From contig NZ_MNAN01000035.1 in NCBI RefSeq assembly GCF_001854475.1, positions 363,197 to 427,196 on the forward strand: a stretch of 64,000 nucleotides of DNA, in the 5' to 3' direction. Below, in pieces: positions 18,280 through 27,314 of the stretch. Position numbers and translations under genes: made by a program. The notes beneath the pieces are model-generated. The model was given only the letters and a program-made list of their open reading frames with translations, ran no database searches and was not told the DNA's origin. The DNA is from Pseudoalteromonas byunsanensis (GTDB lineage Bacteria; Pseudomonadota; Gammaproteobacteria; Enterobacterales; Alteromonadaceae). The first letter of the stretch is position 1. Every line of letters begins with the position of its first letter.

Positions 18280-19863
18280 TTAATGTTCACGTGTATGATG
18301 GAACTCTACATCAGGGTAGCGTTCCATAGACAAATTAAGATTTACACGGCTTGGAGCGATATACGTTAGGTTATCGCCTCCATCCAACGCCAAGTTTGAC
18401 TCACATTTGCGTCTAAACTCCGCCATTTTCTTTTCATCTGAACAACTTACCCAACGTGCCGTCTGTACATTGACACTCTCATAAATAGCGTCAACGTTGT
18501 ATTCTGCTTTTAAGCGAGCCACAACCACATCGAACTGTAGTACACCCACAGCACCAACGATCAAGTCGTTGTTAATTAAAGGTCTAAATACCTGCACTGC
18601 ACCTTCTTCAGAAAGTTGTACAAGCCCTTTTAACAACTGCTTTTGCTTTAACGGATCTTTTAAACGAATACGACGAAACAGCTCAGGAGCGAAGTTAGGA
18701 ATACCGCTGAACTTTAACTTTTCGCCTTGCGTAAAAGTATCACCTATTTGAATTGTACCGTGGTTATGCAGACCGATAATGTCACCTGCAAAAGCATCAT
18801 TTGCACGTTCACGATCACCAGCCATGAAAGTTACCGCATCGGAAATACTCACCTGCTTGCCGATACGTACATGATTCATTTTCATACCTTGGCTATATTT
18901 GCCCGACACGATACGCATAAACGCGATACGGTCACGGTGTTTAGGGTCCATATTCGCCTGAATTTTGAATACGAAGCCTGTGAAATTCTCTTCTTCGGCT
19001 TTAACTTCACGATCTTCTGACTGACGAGACATTGGTGCCGGCGCCCACTCAGTCAGACCATCCAACATATGGTCAACACCAAAGTTACCTAGTGCAGTAC
19101 CAAAGAATACTGGCGTAAGCTCACCCTTTAAAAATAGTTCTCTGTCAAACTCGTGCGATGCGCCCATCACTAGCTCAAGTTCTTCACGTAACTGTGCCGC
19201 TAGCTCATCACCTATAGCCTGATCAAGCTCTGGGTTATCCAACCCTTTGACCACGCGTTTTTCCTGAATAGTGTGACCCTGTCCTGTTTGGTACAAGATA
19301 GTTTCATCGCGGTGGATATGGTAAACCCCTTTAAACTCTTTACCACAACCAATTGGCCATGACACAGGTGCACACGCAATATTTAACTCTGTTTCAACTT
19401 CATCCAATAGCTCCATTGGATCGCGAATATCACGGTCAAGCTTATTCATAAAAGTAATGATCGGCGTATCACGCAGACGAGTTACTTCCATTAATTTACG
19501 AGTACGATCCTCTACCCCCTTCGCAGCATCAATCACCATTAAGCATGAATCAACCGCGGTTAGTGTACGGTACGTATCTTCAGAGAAGTCTTCGTGTCCA
19601 GGAGTATCTAGTAGGTTAACTAGCGCCTCATTGTAGGGAAACTGCATCACAGAAGTCGTTACCGAGATACCACGCTCTTTCTCCATTTCCATCCAATCGG
19701 ACTTAGCATGTTGATTAGAGCCGCGACCTTTAACGGTACCCGCTTTTTGTAATGCTTTTCCGAATAACAAGACTTTTTCGGTGATGGTGGTTTTACCCGC
19801 ATCCGGGTGCGAGATGATAGCGAACGTGCGTCGCTTTTGTATTTCATTGACGATATTTGACAT
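18280..19863 (-). CDS. prfC: Peptide chain release factor 3
   Basis: Translational GTPase of 527 residues that recycles RF1/RF2 from the ribosome. G motifs are visible: SHPDAGKTT (G1), VTTSVMQF (G2), DTPGHEDF (G3) and MNKLD (G4). Domain II and the RF3 C-terminal domain follow. The order prfC-argS is not the E. coli arrangement. A promoter-like TATAAT and a long inverted repeat lie in its leader. Confidence 0.97.
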   Translation of the reverse strand: MSNIVNEIQKRRTFAIISHPDAGKTTITEKVLLFGKALQKAGTVKGRGSNQHAKSDWMEMEKERGISVTTSVMQFPYNEALVNLLDTPGHEDFSEDTYRTLTAVDSCLMVIDAAKGVEDRTRKLMEVTRLRDTPIITFMNKLDRDIRDPMELLDEVETELNIACAPVSWPIGCGKEFKGVYHIHRDETILYQTGQGHTIQEKRVVKGLDNPELDQAIGDELAAQLREELELVMGASHEFDRELFLKGELTPVFFGTALGNFGVDHMLDGLTEWAPAPMSRQSEDREVKAEEENFTGFVFKIQANMDPKHRDRIAFMRIVSGKYSQGMKMNHVRIGKQVSISDAVTFMAGDRERANDAFAGDIIGLHNHGTIQIGDTFTQGEKLKFSGIPNFAPELFRRIRLKDPLKQKQLLKGLVQLSEEGAVQVFRPLINNDLIVGAVGVLQFDVVVARLKAEYNVDAIYESVNVQTARWVSCSDEKKMAEFRRKCESNLALDGGDNLTYIAPSRVNLNLSMERYPDVEFHHTREH

Positions 19864-20332
19864 GTAAGCAGCTTTTGCCCTGTGTGCTCGCAGTTCTGTT
19901 TGCGAAACAAGTTAAAATTTTGCCGATTATACCTGTTTTACACGGGGCAAAAAAGCCGCAAGATTAAGTTATTGGGCGAGAATGTGTGCTTTATCACAGC
20001 CTCGTATATCAGAACAAACTTTCATCAGTTCAAAACATCATGGAGAAATCTGATAACTTCGCCTTAGTATAGGCACTAACCATCACTAGGCTGCGTATAC
20101 CAAATCGATACCAACATGGAATATAAGTTATTGTTTTCAATTCTAGCGTTTTAGAAATTGTATTGTCAGTTCCTCATAATTTGGTCTACATTGATAGCCT
20201 AAGGCTCATAATAAACTCTCTGCTTTTAGCCGACTGACTAACTAAAGAAGAAACGTAAAAGGCTTTAGACTAACAAAATTTCTAAGCCTGAATATATCGA
20301 TATGATTTTCATAGGGACATAATCGTAACGCC
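19864..20332. other. Divergent intergenic region between prfC and a histidine kinase
   Basis: 469 bp without a supportable gene. The left side holds the prfC leader and promoter. The right side is AT-rich, with AGGGAC near 20318 as the only weak ribosome site before the kinase. No repeat family, RNA gene or recognisable operator was seen besides the prfC inverted repeat. Confidence 0.6.
19926..19931 (-). promoter_or_regulatory. Likely -10 box for prfC-argS
   Basis: Minus strand reads GGTATAAT, a perfect -10 hexamer, 63 bp before the prfC start; a T-run lies 17 nt upstream as a poor -35. The flanking inverted repeat TTTTGCCC(T/C)GTGT (19873-19885 and 19940-19952) brackets the start site. Confidence 0.6.
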
Positions 20333-23023
20333 ATGAAAATAAGCAAGTTAAGCATAAAACTGCTACGCTATATTACCCCTTTAGTGGTGTTACCCTCGCT
20401 ATTTCTCGGTGGTTTTACGCTAACGAATGTGACCAATTCAACACAAAAGCAAGCTAAGCTCACTGTTAGTCGTTTTGTTGAACAACAACAACAAAAAATA
20501 CTCAACTATATCGATATATATCAATCAACAACAAAATTACTGTCATCCTCTCCGGTACTCAACGATTACCTTGCTCTGCGTTATCTTGACTCAGAAGAAA
20601 CAAAACAGCGTCTGAGTGCACTGCAAAACGTATTTGCTAGCTACACTGAAGCCTACCCTGATATTTTCAGCATTAATCTGGTTGATCAGCAAGGTCAAAG
20701 TAATGCTTATTTAGCTAACAATTTGAGTAAACCGCCAGAGAGTTACTCCTTTTTCAAAAAGGTACTCTCCAGTAACTTGCGCCAACAATATTTTATGGTC
20801 CCAACAGATAATGGCACAACGCATCTGTACTTTGTGCAGCGGGTATATGAAATCGGTAACTCTGCCAATCAGGCAACACAGGCTGGGTATGTAATCATGC
20901 GTGTAGACCCTTCTATCATCAATTACTCTATCTTAGAGTCCCCCTATGATAATGCCCTTAACTTATTGTTCACTGGTGAGGGCAAAATTCTATTCAGTTC
21001 TACACCGCTTTTATACGCACAAAATTTACAATTACAAGAAGTGGAACAGATCCATGACCTCGCGGATCACGAAGAGCTCAAAAGTATTAACCTGCCTAGC
21101 ATTAATAAGTTAGATATGATCAGCTATGCGGTGCAGTTGAGTGATGACTATTACTATTTATCAGCGATCCCTAAAGATTTGCTATATGAATCTGGCCAGG
21201 CAATTAAAAACCTTACCGCGCTTATCGTGTTACTCTCAATCATCGCTCTGCCTATTTTGGTACTAATTGTAGTCAAGCGCTTTTTGATCAACCCAATTGA
21301 ACTGTTGGGTGAGGCTAGCCACCGAGTTGGTGGCGGTGATCTCAGCGTTTACTTGCCCAACGACAATAAAGATGAGGTAGGAAAACTATTTAAAGACTTT
21401 AACCACATGGTTAAGCAAATTAGGGATTTTCAAGGAGAGCTTGAAGACTACAAGCTACACCTAGAAGAGAAGGTTGATAACCGAACATTTGCACTTGAAC
21501 GTATGAACCAGCAATTAGAAACCGCTTTTACGCAAGCTGAACAAGCAAACGAGTTGAAAAGCCGTTTCTTAGCAAACATGAGTCACGAAATCCGCACCCC
21601 TTTGACTGCTATTATTGGTTTTACGGAGCAATTAATAAATAATCGTGACACAAAATGCAACCAGAAACACTTAGAGACCATGTTGCGTAACTCTAAGCAC
21701 TTACTTGAATTAATTAATAATATTTTGGATTTATCAAAGATTGAAGCCGAAAAGCTGGCGGTAGAATGTAGTGAAGTTGATATCCAGCCACTTATGGAAG
21801 ATGTTGCCGACATAATCATGCCTATGAGCGAGCAAAAACAGCTATCCTTTGCTATTAAGTACCAGTTTCCAATCCCTAAAGTATTGTATAGCGATGCAAC
21901 TAGACTAAAACAAATCTTAATTGATATATGTAGCAACGCAGTAAAATTTACAGAATATGGTAATGTCACCATTGAAGTATCTTATGATGAGTCAACTCAG
22001 CACTTTCATTTTATTATTGAAGATACTGGTATTGGCATGTCACAAGGCGAAATAGACAGAGTCTTCAAGCCGTTTGAACAAGCAGATAGTACTATTACAC
22101 GTCGCTTTGGCGGCACGGGCTTAGGGTTATGTATTGCAAAGAATTTGGCACAATTGCTCGGGGGTGATGTGAACGTTAAAAGTGAGCAAGGCGTTGGTAG
22201 TCAGTTTATTGTCACGATTGCAGGTAATTACCAAGATAACCCACCGCAGATGCAAGATGCCCTCGCGGAGCGGCAAACCAAAGCAAATATTTCTCAAGAG
22301 TTTGCTGATATTCACGTTAACGCCCGTATTTTATTGGCCGAAGACAATCCAGATAATCAGGAACTGATCTGCCTACTCCTAAATGCTTGGGGCATCACTC
22401 CAGATGTTGTAAACAATGGTGCGCAAGCCGTTGAAAAAGCTCTGGTTAACGACTATCAACTTATCTTAATGGATATGCAAATGCCGGTGATGGGCGGTCT
22501 TGAGGCAACTCAAATGCTGCGCCATGCCGCTTACGATGGCCCCATAATCGCATTGACCGCCAATGTGATGAAACACGATATAGAATCCTACTTGCAAGCA
22601 GGCTGTGATGCCACTCTTGCCAAACCAATCGATAGAGAGCTATTGGGAAAGGTATTACTTAAACACCTTCAGATTCAAGCCGCTAGTGACTCAAAGTGGG
22701 ACTCATTACTTAAAAGCGAGAAGTTCGCGCAAATTGCACAAAACTACAACCAAAAACTCCCTGACTACTTAGCGCAATTACAGCAACATTATCAACATGG
22801 TGATTGGGAATCTCTGAAAGCTTTGGCACATAGCCTAAAAGGTAGCGCTGGTTGCTTCGGTTTTATGAATATTCATAGTGCCGCAGATCAACTAGAGCAA
22901 ATTTTACGCACCAGCGACGAAAATCAATGGCATTACGCCATGCTTTCGTTGATAGAGGCCATCAAATACACGCTTACACAGCAAACAAGTGAGTCTATAG
23001 GCTACTCTGAGATCCGAAGCTAA
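20333..23023 (+). CDS. Hybrid sensor histidine kinase with receiver and Hpt domains
   Basis: Membrane sensor of 896 residues. A first membrane segment at about 13-33, a periplasmic Cache-like sensor at about 40-285, a second segment at about 293-315, then HAMP (about 315-366), a short coiled coil, HisKA with H418 in SHEIRTP, an ATPase domain with ICSNAVKFT, EDTGIGM and GGTGLGL, a receiver with D714 in LMDMQMPVMGG, and a C-terminal Hpt domain with H833 in AHSLKGSAG. This allows a His-Asp-His relay, but no response regulator is encoded nearby, so partner and signal are unknown. Its 3' end overlaps rimI, convergent, by 29 bp. Confidence 0.93.
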   Translation: MKISKLSIKLLRYITPLVVLPSLFLGGFTLTNVTNSTQKQAKLTVSRFVEQQQQKILNYIDIYQSTTKLLSSSPVLNDYLALRYLDSEETKQRLSALQNVFASYTEAYPDIFSINLVDQQGQSNAYLANNLSKPPESYSFFKKVLSSNLRQQYFMVPTDNGTTHLYFVQRVYEIGNSANQATQAGYVIMRVDPSIINYSILESPYDNALNLLFTGEGKILFSSTPLLYAQNLQLQEVEQIHDLADHEELKSINLPSINKLDMISYAVQLSDDYYYLSAIPKDLLYESGQAIKNLTALIVLLSIIALPILVLIVVKRFLINPIELLGEASHRVGGGDLSVYLPNDNKDEVGKLFKDFNHMVKQIRDFQGELEDYKLHLEEKVDNRTFALERMNQQLETAFTQAEQANELKSRFLANMSHEIRTPLTAIIGFTEQLINNRDTKCNQKHLETMLRNSKHLLELINNILDLSKIEAEKLAVECSEVDIQPLMEDVADIIMPMSEQKQLSFAIKYQFPIPKVLYSDATRLKQILIDICSNAVKFTEYGNVTIEVSYDESTQHFHFIIEDTGIGMSQGEIDRVFKPFEQADSTITRRFGGTGLGLCIAKNLAQLLGGDVNVKSEQGVGSQFIVTIAGNYQDNPPQMQDALAERQTKANISQEFADIHVNARILLAEDNPDNQELICLLLNAWGITPDVVNNGAQAVEKALVNDYQLILMDMQMPVMGGLEATQMLRHAAYDGPIIALTANVMKHDIESYLQAGCDATLAKPIDRELLGKVLLKHLQIQAASDSKWDSLLKSEKFAQIAQNYNQKLPDYLAQLQQHYQHGDWESLKALAHSLKGSAGCFGFMNIHSAADQLEQILRTSDENQWHYAMLSLIEAIKYTLTQQTSESIGYSEIRS

Positions 23024-23468
23024 GCGCCATTGCCATTAGAATCGCATCCTCATTGCCACTAGCACTTGGGTAGTAATTTTTGCGTATGCCGACTTCGCTA
23101 AACCCCGCCCACTCATACAAAGCAATGGCTCCTTTATTAGACGCTCGCACTTCTAAAAACAAATTTTCTGCATCTGCTTGTTCACTGGCAGCAATAAAGT
23201 CAGTTAACAATGCTTTGGCTAATCCCTTCCTTTGGTAAGCAGGTGCAACGCAAATATCCATCAACGTATGATCAGGCCCAGCAACCTCTCCGATGTAAAA
23301 TCCAACTAGTTGCTCATGCTCGAATATTGCACCATTAAAGTAACGTCCTGCTAGACATGATTGCATTGTATTTGCTGACCAAGGAAATTCATGACATGCG
23401 GTTTCGATTGCCATCAAATGTTCAAATACCACATTAGATAATACGTTGCGTTGTACTGATTTATTCAC
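22995..23468 (-). CDS. rimI: Ribosomal protein S18 alanine N-acetyltransferase
   Basis: GNAT acetyltransferase of 157 residues. Visible are EFPWS near residue 29, the acetyl-CoA loop VAPAYQRKGLAKALL, and LEVRASNKGAIALYEWAGF and RKNYYP, all characteristic of RimI. The start is inferred to be GTG 23468, which overlaps the holD stop and gives the spacing to FPWS seen in E. coli RimI. An in-frame reading to 23570 would run inside holD. The holD-rimI order matches E. coli. Confidence 0.88.
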   Translation of the reverse strand: MNKSVQRNVLSNVVFEHLMAIETACHEFPWSANTMQSCLAGRYFNGAIFEHEQLVGFYIGEVAGPDHTLMDICVAPAYQRKGLAKALLTDFIAASEQADAENLFLEVRASNKGAIALYEWAGFSEVGIRKNYYPSASGNEDAILMAMALSFGSQSSL

Positions 23469-23736
23469 TAAGTAAGGTCCATAACTGACGCTTTTGCGCA
23501 CTAGATAATTGCTCTGCGGGTAAGTACAACGAGGCACCTTGAACCTCAATACGCTCTGCTTTGAACACACAGGTTAATTCACGCGTTGTAGCAAGTTTAA
23601 TATCTTCCCACAGTATAGCGCTAAGGTGACATGGTTCAGGTGTTTCGTACGCATCATGTCCACCATCGTTGACACGATAGCGATTATTTAAAGCAAGCGG
23701 TGTGATATCTAAGATTTCAGCATACAAAGAGTGCAT
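23461..23736 (-). CDS. holD: DNA polymerase III psi subunit, short form
   Basis: 91 residues, weakly similar to HolD, which in E. coli has 137. The N terminus YAEILDITPLALNNRYR fits the pattern of the clamp-loader-binding segment of psi, and RQLWTLLSE resembles the C-terminal end. The main support is position directly before rimI, overlapping its start, as in E. coli. If correct, it partners with the chi subunit encoded by holC at 51.8 kb. The middle is shorter than usual and similarity alone would not prove the call. Confidence 0.6.
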   Translation of the reverse strand: MHSLYAEILDITPLALNNRYRVNDGGHDAYETPEPCHLSAILWEDIKLATTRELTCVFKAERIEVQGASLYLPAEQLSSAQKRQLWTLLSE

Positions 23737-23813
23737 AATTGCCTGTCGTACTGAGTATTAATAAGTTTGGAATATACTGCTTTGAAGAATATAAAGCAAA
23801 AATAATAAAGAAG

Positions 23814-23890
23814 TGGCAGGGGCGGCAGGACTCGAACCCGCAACCATCGGTTTTGGAGACCGCTGTTCTACCAATTGGAACTACGCCCCT
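23814..23890 (-). tRNA. tRNA-Trp (CCA)
   Basis: 77 nt including encoded CCA. Acceptor arms AGGGGCG and CGCCCCT pair fully with discriminator G. D arm GTTC/GAAC, anticodon loop CTCCAAA with anticodon CCA, T arm GCGGG-TTCGAGT-CCTGC. The top pair of the anticodon stem (27-43) is G opposite A, a mismatch; the other four pairs are intact. Confidence 0.95.
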
Positions 23891-23903
23891 GCAATGTCGA
23901 CGC

Positions 23904-23931
23904 ATTATAAAGAGGTTTTCCCAAAGGTAAA
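23904..23931 (-). promoter_or_regulatory. Promoter of tRNA-Trp
   Basis: TTTACC (23931-23926), 16-nt spacer, TATAAT (23909-23904), followed by GCGTC, a GC-rich discriminator typical of stringently controlled stable RNA promoters. Start predicted about 7 bp before the tRNA. Confidence 0.75.
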
Positions 23932-23975
23932 GAAAAATTATGAAAAACCCGTTTAACTGCTTCTAAAATAAACAA

Positions 23976-24003
23976 AAGGGCGAATATTACCTAATTCGCC
24001 CTT
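23976..24003 (-). terminator. Rho-independent terminator after guaA
   Basis: AAGGGCGAAT (23976-23985) pairs with ATTCGCCCTT (23994-24003). In the minus direction TTGTTTATTTT follows the stem, 30 bp after the guaA stop. Confidence 0.85.
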
Positions 24004-24033
24004 AAATTTAGACTAAATTTAGTACCGGAATAA

Positions 24034-25608
24034 TTATTCCCACTCAATCGTTGCAGGTGGTTTACCTGAAATATCGTATACCACGCGTGAAATACCATCG
24101 ATTTCATTAATGATACGGTTAGACACCTGACCTAAGAACTCATAAGGCAAGTGTGACCAACGCGCGGTCATAAAGTCGATTGTTTCAACGCAACGTAGTG
24201 ATACAACCCAGTCATATTTACGTGCATCACCCATAACACCTACAGAGCGAACCGGCAAGAATACCGTGAATGCTTGTGAAACTTTATGGTATAGATCTGC
24301 TTTGTGTAGCTCTTCGATGAAAATTGCATCGGCACGGCGTAATAAGTCGCAGTACTCTTTTTTGATCTCGCCCAGCACACGAACACCTAGACCAGGACCT
24401 GGGAAAGGATGGCGGTATAGCATGTCATATGGCAAACCTAGTTCTAGACCTATCTTACGCACTTCGTCTTTGAACAACTCACGTAATGGCTCTACCAAGC
24501 CCATTTCCATATCTTCAGGTAGACCACCTACATTGTGGTGAGATTTAATCACGTGAGCTTTACCTGTGGCTGATGCGGCTGACTCTATCACGTCAGGATA
24601 AATGGTGCCTTGTGCCAACCACTTTGCGTTCTTAAGCTTGCTCGCTTGCTCATCAAATACTTCAATGAAGGTATGACCGATTGATTTACGCTTTGCTTCT
24701 GGCTCATCAATACCTTCAAGCGCTTTTAAGAATCGATCTTCGGCATCAACTTTAATGATGTTTAGGCCAAACTTGTCACCGAACATATCCATGACCTGCT
24801 CGCCTTCGTTTAAACGAAGTAAGCCGTTATCAACAAATACACAGGTAAGCTTCTCACCAATTGCACGGTGAATAAGCATCGCAACAACCGATGAATCAAC
24901 ACCACCTGACAGACCAAGGATCACTTCGTCGTCACCAACCTGCTCTTTGATGCGCGCAATCGCATCTTCGATGATTTGTTCTGGCGTCCATAACTTTTCA
25001 CACGCACAGATATCAATCACAAAACGCTCTAAAAGGCGTTGTCCCTGCTGAGTGTGAGTCACTTCTGGGTGGAACTGCACGCCGTAAAAACGCTTTTCTT
25101 CCCACGACATTGCGGCATGAGGACACGTTTCAGTTCTTGCGGTAGTTACAAAAGCATCTGGAATTTCAATAACTTTGTCGCCATGACTCATCCACACATC
25201 GAGATAATCCAAACCATCTTCAATATGATCTTGAATTTGATCAAATAGCTTACAGTTACCGACCTTTTCAACACGTGCGTAACCAAACTCTTTTTTGTCT
25301 GAGCTATGCACTTGACCACCCAACTGCATCGCCATAGTTTGCATGCCGTAACAAACACCCAATACTGGCACACCAGCGTTAAAAACGTACTCTGGTGCAC
25401 GCGGGCTATTTTCTAACGTCGTTGACTCAGGTCCGCCTGATAAAATAATGCCCTGAGGATTAAACTCACGGATCTGCTCTTCGGTAACGTCCCAGGCCCA
25501 TAGCTCACAATAAACGCCGATTTCACGTATACGACGTGCAATTAGCTGAGTGTATTGCGAACCAAAGTCTAAGATCAAAATGCGGGAATCGTGGATGTCT
25601 TTGCTCAT
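24034..25608 (-). CDS. guaA: GMP synthase (glutamine-hydrolysing)
   Basis: Converts XMP to GMP using glutamine and ATP; 524 residues. Class I glutamine amidotransferase domain with GVCYGMQ (catalytic Cys) and QFHPEVTHT, then the ATP pyrophosphatase domain with GLSGGVDSSV and the GMP synthase dimer domain ending in PPATIEWE. Downstream of guaB by about 100 bp, forming the usual guaBA unit, though a hairpin separates them. Confidence 0.98.
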   Translation of the reverse strand: MSKDIHDSRILILDFGSQYTQLIARRIREIGVYCELWAWDVTEEQIREFNPQGIILSGGPESTTLENSPRAPEYVFNAGVPVLGVCYGMQTMAMQLGGQVHSSDKKEFGYARVEKVGNCKLFDQIQDHIEDGLDYLDVWMSHGDKVIEIPDAFVTTARTETCPHAAMSWEEKRFYGVQFHPEVTHTQQGQRLLERFVIDICACEKLWTPEQIIEDAIARIKEQVGDDEVILGLSGGVDSSVVAMLIHRAIGEKLTCVFVDNGLLRLNEGEQVMDMFGDKFGLNIIKVDAEDRFLKALEGIDEPEAKRKSIGHTFIEVFDEQASKLKNAKWLAQGTIYPDVIESAASATGKAHVIKSHHNVGGLPEDMEMGLVEPLRELFKDEVRKIGLELGLPYDMLYRHPFPGPGLGVRVLGEIKKEYCDLLRRADAIFIEELHKADLYHKVSQAFTVFLPVRSVGVMGDARKYDWVVSLRCVETIDFMTARWSHLPYEFLGQVSNRIINEIDGISRVVYDISGKPPATIEWE

Positions 25609-25681
25609 TGATAATCTCGTTAGTTAGTAAACGACTAAATTCAGTAAAGCATAAATACCGTGCTTTACTTGAAATTAAGAA

Positions 25682-25701
25682 GGGCTAGCAATCGCTAGCC
25701 C
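25682..25701 (-). terminator. Hairpin between guaB and guaA
   Basis: GGGCTAGC and GCTAGCCC pair perfectly over a 4-nt loop. The minus-strand flank TTCTTAATTT is moderately T-rich. It could be a partial terminator or a processing site between guaB and guaA. Confidence 0.6.
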
Positions 25702-25712
25702 ACTTTTGAGTG

Positions 25713-27182
25713 TTAGCCCAGACGATAGTTAGGGGCTTCTTTGGTGATCTGTACATCGTGTACATGAGACTCACCCATACCCGCAGATGTGACACGTACA
25801 AACTGCGGTTTAGTATTTAGTTCTGTAATCGTTGCACAACCAGTTAGACCCATCGCACTGCGGATACCGCCCACCTGTTGGTGGATAATTGTTGTGATTG
25901 GACCTTTATAGGCAACACGTCCTTCAATGCCTTCTGGCACCAACTTGTCCGCTTCATTTGACTTTTGGAAGTAGCGATCTGATGAACCTTCTTTTTGATT
26001 CATCGCACCTAACGACCCCATTCCGCGGTAAGATTTGTAGTAACGACCTTGATAGAGCTCAACTTCGCCTGGAGACTCTTCAGTCCCCGCTAACATTGAA
26101 CCTACCATGACACATGATGCTCCAGCTACAAGTGCTTTTACAATATCACCTGAGAAACGAATACCACCATCGGCGATAACCGGAATATCCCGGCCTTTTA
26201 AACCTTCTACTGCATCTGAAATCGCTGTGATCTGTGGTACACCACATCCTGTAACGATACGTGTTGTACAGATAGAACCTGGGCCTATACCCACTTTCAC
26301 CGCATCCGCACCAGCATCAGCCAATGCAATAGCACCTTCCGCTGTTGCGATGTTACCCGCTACGATTTGTAAATCTGGGTACGCCTCTCGAGTTGCTTTA
26401 ACTCGATCGATTACGCCTTGAGAATGTCCGTGTGAAGTATCAATTAGCAATACGTCAACACCCGCTTCAACCAATGCAGCAATACGCTCGTCGGTTCCTG
26501 CGCCCACTCCCACAGCTGCGCCCACGCGTAAACGACCTTGCTCATCTTTACAAGCGTTAGGCTTATCTTGGGCTTTTTGGTAATCTTTTACAGTGATCAT
26601 GCCTCTGAGTTTAAACGCATCATCAACCACTAGGATTTTTTCGATACGATGCTCATGCATTAAACCTAAAATTTCTTCGCGAGAAGCACCTTCTTTTACC
26701 GTCACCAAATTTTCTTTGGTAGTCATAACGGTTGAAACTGGCTGATCAAGCTTTGTCTCAAAACGCATATCACGGCTAGTAACGATGCCCTCTAACTGGT
26801 TATCTTTGCCAGTTACTGGAAATCCTGAAAAACCTTTTTCTTCTGCTAAAGCGTTTGCTTGTGCAATCGTTAAATCAGCAGACACGGTAACCGGAAAAGA
26901 TACAATACCCGCTTCGTAAGCCTTTACTTTACGTACGTTGCGAGCTTGCTCTTCAATGGTCATGTTCTTGTGAATAAAACCAATACCGCCTTCTTGCGCA
27001 AGGGCAATAGCAAGGCGAGCTTCTGTTACTGTATCCATAGATGCAGAAACAAGAGGCAGGTTTAGTTTAATACCACGCGTCAATCGCGTTGATAGATTTG
27101 CTGTATGAGGTAAAACAGTAGAATGTGCAGGAACTAATAGCACATCATCAAAGGTTAGGGCTTCTTTTGCAATTCTTAGCAT
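25713..27182 (-). CDS. guaB: Inosine-5'-monophosphate dehydrogenase
   Basis: NAD enzyme oxidising IMP to XMP, first committed step to GMP; 489 residues. TIM barrel with an inserted CBS pair (about 90-205), catalytic loop GIGPGSICTTR and the flap region near KGPITTIIHQ. Start ATG 27182 gives the conserved N terminus MLRIAKEALTFDDVLL; the longer reading adds six unconserved residues. Divergent from xseA, as in E. coli. No PurR-like palindrome is visible in the gap. Confidence 0.98.
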   Translation of the reverse strand: MLRIAKEALTFDDVLLVPAHSTVLPHTANLSTRLTRGIKLNLPLVSASMDTVTEARLAIALAQEGGIGFIHKNMTIEEQARNVRKVKAYEAGIVSFPVTVSADLTIAQANALAEEKGFSGFPVTGKDNQLEGIVTSRDMRFETKLDQPVSTVMTTKENLVTVKEGASREEILGLMHEHRIEKILVVDDAFKLRGMITVKDYQKAQDKPNACKDEQGRLRVGAAVGVGAGTDERIAALVEAGVDVLLIDTSHGHSQGVIDRVKATREAYPDLQIVAGNIATAEGAIALADAGADAVKVGIGPGSICTTRIVTGCGVPQITAISDAVEGLKGRDIPVIADGGIRFSGDIVKALVAGASCVMVGSMLAGTEESPGEVELYQGRYYKSYRGMGSLGAMNQKEGSSDRYFQKSNEADKLVPEGIEGRVAYKGPITTIIHQQVGGIRSAMGLTGCATITELNTKPQFVRVTSAGMGESHVHDVQITKEAPNYRLG

Positions 27183-27314
27183 GGTTGCGGTTTCTCTCAC
27201 GTGGAACTGAGTACAAGGAATTGCGGCGAAATTTTATCAGCGTTCCTTGGTGGAGTAAATAAAATTTCGCAAAAAATATGATAAAGTAGCGATGAATTTT
27301 TTATGGAGCGTTCT

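Noticed and set aside
27183..27302. PurR operator between guaB and xseA
   Set aside because: No ACGCAAACGTTTnCnT-like palindrome is present; only AT-rich promoter-like sequence is seen.
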